The position numbers and the translations under genes were made by a program. A DNA stretch of 64,000 bases from the NCBI GenBank assembly GCA_037893245.1, contig JBAIAA010000025.1:2418001-2482000 (forward strand). The letters run 5' to 3'. The notes beneath the pieces were generated by a model. It saw only the letters and a program-made list of their open reading frames with translations. It ran no database searches and was not told the origin of the DNA. Positions within the stretch are counted from its first letter, which is position 1, and each line of letters starts with the position of its first letter. This document shows, one piece after another, positions 61,098 through 64,000 of the stretch. Source of the DNA: Crossaster papposus (Eukaryota; Echinodermata; Asteroidea; Velatida; Solasteridae).

Positions 61098-61471
61098 AGG
61101 GATCGTATACGTTTGGTAATTACTCCAAAAATTAATGGCAATAAAAACTTACTTGGTAAGAAGTACAGCAGCTTTGGATAGTATAATGCATTTTTAGAAA
61201 CTTTTCACTTCGATGGAAAAAGATATCACTTTTTGTCCCCAAAAATTTGAATCTGAGAAGCGTTACTGCAGTGACGTTTCTCAGAGCGTGTATTCCAAAG
61301 GAGATTATTCTTTCCGCGTGGACATAGCCGCTCCAGATTTTCGGCAATATCTCAAAATCGGTACCACCTTTTGAAATGATTTTTTTACAGGTTAGTTTTA
61401 TGGTATATATCTATAACTATATAGGATTAAAACAAACAATGGGTTCCAATTACCAAACGTGTACGATCCCT
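61098..61471. mobile_element. MITE family M1 (TTAA target), copy 3
   Basis: AGGGATCGTATACGTTTGG to CCAAACGTGTACGATCCCT, exact TTAA on both sides (61094, 61472). The unoccupied site is seen in the family B copy at 51671. Confidence 0.93.
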
Positions 61472-61924
61472 TTAAGCTTGACAAAGTAAAATCTTGCATG
61501 TGTGCATAGTTTCTACAGCCGCATGTAAATTGTACAGTGTAAATATACATGTACAGTACATAGAAATTGTACACCATAAGTATATGCAATATTATAAGAA
61601 TGCGGTCAGCAGTCCAAGCCCGAAAAGGTCATCTCCCAGGCTTGCGGCTTGGCCGCTGTCATGGGGGTCGTAAATAACCGTCTGATCAAGCTGGTAAGGT
61701 TTGTACACAAAACCCCCGGTGTCGGGGGTTTTGTGTAGAAATATTAAGGTACCAACTTTCACGACAACGTGCTGGTAATGAGAGTCAGGAAAAGGTGTCG
61801 TGTACACCAACCTCCATACACAGTTATGTCATAAATTCATCCACATTTTCTTCCGCGTCAGTTTATTAAATACGAATGAAATGTAATGCGAATTTTTCAC
61901 TATGTTTGCACTGACAAATCTAAA

Positions 61925-62060
61925 TTCAATCATGGATGACTGGTTGAAGGACAACCAACATATCGGTTATGAATGACCAATAGATTGGTTGATACCTTCA
62001 ACCAATATGACTGGTTGACGGACAACCAACGCATTGGTTACGCTTTAACCAACACGTTGG
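61925..62060. repeat. Clustered ACCAAC / GTTGGT motifs
   Basis: At least eight GGTTG(A/G)/CAACCA words alternate in orientation in 135 bp. They look like the subterminal repeats of a DNA transposon whose remaining parts are not seen, similar in style to the GTTGGG words in 55539-57536. Confidence 0.6.
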
Positions 62061-62064
62061 TTAA

Positions 62065-62450
62065 AGGGATCGTATACGTTTGGTAATTGGAACCCCACTG
62101 TTTGTTTCAATCCTATATAGATATATACCATAAAACTAACCTGTCAACATTTCATTTAAAAAGGTGGTAGCGATTTTGAGATGATTATTCCTGAAAATCT
62201 AGAGCGGTTATGTCCACGCAGAAAGAATAATCTGCATTGGAATACACAGTCTGAGAAACGTCACTGCAGTAACGCTTCACAGATTCAATTTGTTTGGGAT
62301 AAAAAGTCATATCTTTTTCCATAACCGCAGTACTTCAAAGTGAAAAGTTTCTAAAATTGCATTATACTATCCAAAGCTGCTGTACTTCTTACCAAGTAAG
62401 TTTTTATTGCCATTCATTATTGGAGTAATTACCAAACGTACACGATCCCT
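62065..62450. mobile_element. MITE family M1 (TTAA target), copy 4
   Basis: AGGGATCGTATACGTTTGG to CCAAACGTACACGATCCCT between TTAA at 62061 and 62451. Adjoins family A copy 2 exactly as copy 2 of M1 adjoins family A copy 1. Confidence 0.93.
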
Positions 62451-62454
62451 TTAA

Positions 62455-62980
62455 AGACTTTCCTTTATCAGCTATTTCTCATTGTGACGAACTTAATTGG
62501 AGAATTAAGATTGATTTTCTTAATTTGAGTATGCAAATGTATTATACAAAAGTTAAATTTAGTAATTTGACTTAGCTGGGGTCAGTGATAGTTTTTCGAT
62601 CCAAATTTTATTGTAATCTTATTTCTCTGGTATTACCACTTTTTGGTTCATATTATTAGATTCTTGCTTTCAGTATAAAATCCTATAGTTCAGTCATTAT
62701 TTTGTTCTGTGCCCAAGTCCATAGTGTACATGTACGTGTGTGTAGCTGCGTAGTACATGTACAGTTCCCTTTGCTAGCTATAATGGGGTTGCCCTGGTCC
62801 TTTTCTCCAGGGGGTTGACCATGAAGTTGACCCTCCAATAACCCAGCCAATGTTGAAAGACTGAAATTCCCTGACCGCACATAAAACTGCCAGTCTGTAA
62901 ACCACAAGCCCCAATATGAAGAATAAGTTAAGACAGGATTAAGGTACCAACTTTTACGAGAGTGTGTTGGTAATGTACGT
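62455..62980 (-). repeat. Dispersed repeat family A, copy 2
   Basis: Reverse complement of 48392-48910, including its GGGGCTTGTGGTTTACAGAC and CAACCCCCTGGAGAAA landmarks. Confidence 0.85.
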
Positions 62981-63169
62981 ACGAGTTGAGCCACCTGTTG
63001 TTTTGAAAACAGATTGACTATGGTCTACCCTATCTTTTGACCTGAATTAATAGACAGATTCTATTTTGAAATTAAAGTGTTTGTATGAGTTTAGCTATAC
63101 GCATCCGATATCGATATGTAACCATTTGTTTATTAGGAAGTGGCAATAAACAAACGAGCGCCGTATAAG

Positions 63170-63417
63170 CAGGGTTGTAGTCGAGTCCCTGCAAGTCCTT
63201 TCACAAGTCCTTTCACAAGTCCTTTTGTGAAGCCAGTCACAAGTCCCTTCATAAAGGCAGTCACAAGTAACTGGATGAACAATGACAAAAGGAATGCCTT
63301 TTGTCAAAGCTGATTTAAATAGCTTGTGATTTGAATTGGAACTTAAGGACTTGTGATGGACTTGCAGGGACTTACAGGGACTTGCAGGGACTTGTGATGG
63401 ACTCGACTACATCCCTG
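63170..63417. mobile_element. Complete hAT-type MITE, 248 bp
   Basis: CAGGGTTGTAGTCGAGTCCC to GACTCGACTACATCCCTG. It is flanked by CCGTATAAG on the left and CCGTATAG on the right, an 8-bp duplication with one base of drift. Contains tandem CAAGTCC(T/C)TT words. Same family as the split element 39330-45203. Confidence 0.9.
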
Positions 63418-63670
63418 CCGTATAGCTTCTAAACATGTTAACATACTGATAGCAAGAAAAGTGTTTACTCTCTAAAAACAGTTGTTATAGTGTATATAAT
63501 GTTATTAATTCTAACAAGGATTTTAAAAAGCAAAATGTGTTTCTTGAACATTTGAAACTTTACTTTTCACCTTGTCTCAGTTTGTTATGTTTGCACGAAT
63601 CATCATTTATCGATGGATGATTAAAAGTGTATACACAAACAATGCATATGCTTGATTGAATAATATTGTG
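63418..63670 (+). repeat. Dispersed repeat family C, uninterrupted copy
   Basis: Matches 60138-60302 and 61020-61060. Reads through GATGATTAAAAGTGTATACA without the 717-bp insertion. Confidence 0.85.
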
Positions 63671-64000
63671 GCGGACTTAGGTAACGAATGTTCCCATTAC
63701 TAAAAATAGTAAGAATTGCAGTGACGCTCCAAGTTTTCCTCAATGCAACTTTAGAAAAAAAGGTATTTAAAAAAAAAAAGAACAAATCAAAGTTTTAGTG
63801 CAAAACATTGAATTAATAACAATCAATTTTTGGAGAAACATACATTAATATTTAAACTAAATTAATGTATAGAATTTGTTTCAGGATTCCTAATGAATAA
63901 AAACTGTTCATCAAATTACTCTCCAATAGCCTGAATTTTCAAAATATTGAAATTTATTAAATTGATTTATTTTAATATAAAATAACGATATTTTATCTTA
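63671..64000. other. Non-coding AT-rich end of window
   Basis: Nothing recognised. Confidence 0.55.

Larger units (their letters stand above)
60138..61783 (-). repeat. Dispersed repeat families B and C, copy 2, twice interrupted
   Basis: 60138-60302 plus 61020-61060 match 63420-63660 (part C). 61040-61097 plus 61472-61783 match 51354-51715 inverted (part B). The gaps are two TTAA insertions, 60303-61019 and 61098-61471. Confidence 0.85.

Noticed and set aside
62683-62994. 103-codon ORF shared with 48375-48590
   Set aside because: Both are the dispersed family A repeat; similarity extends beyond the frame and into non-coding parts.

Overview
The window looks like animal nuclear DNA from a marine invertebrate. 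It has spliced exons with GT/AG borders, long introns packed with transposon remains, several satellite arrays, and an excess of the self-complementary words TACATGTA and ACCGGTA. The species cannot be named from the sequence alone. The close match of the one clear host gene to vertebrate TRIM37, together with the repeat content, fits an invertebrate deuterostome (echinoderm, hemichordate or lancelet grade), but a lophotrochozoan is not excluded.

Left third (5.5-23 kb): the only well-supported host gene is TRIM37, on the minus strand. Five exons lie at 19671-19570, 16189-16149, 9418-9299, 8028-7941 and 5656-5531. They keep phase across four introns and rebuild the RING finger, B-box and start of the coiled coil. 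The first coding exon and everything after the coiled-coil start were not found. The introns hold LINE pieces, MITEs, a retroelement fossil, and the first of two arrays of a 16-bp satellite. On the opposite strand at 22796 a probable first exon of a RecQ-like helicase (motif TTGFGKS) sits between long inverted repeats.

Middle (25-46 kb): a second, larger 16-bp satellite array (29.0-30.5 kb, about 92 units in several homogeneous blocks) is followed by MITEs, a 4.4-kb imperfect inverted repeat (31.8-36.1 kb) and an L1/Tx1-type LINE ORF1. Next comes a nest: a degraded zinc-finger coding sequence is split by a hAT-type element with 8-bp target duplications, which holds an 83-bp satellite array, which in turn surrounds a Ty3/Gypsy-type fossil (gag, protease, tRNA-Ser primer site).

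Right third (46-64 kb): GT-rich minisatellite, BEL/Pao-type fossil, a second 83-bp array, two LINEs, and a dense nest of DNA elements. Several insertions can be proved inside this window, because an unoccupied copy of the same target is present (TAA, TA and TTAA target duplications).

The signal I consider most unusual is a pair of about 0.8-kb inverted-repeat elements (32552-33355 and 58728-59528). They share the same terminal 19 bp. Inside each, an iterated motif carries mainly the same base variant as that element's own termini (ACTGGCAC in one, AGTAGCAC in the other).
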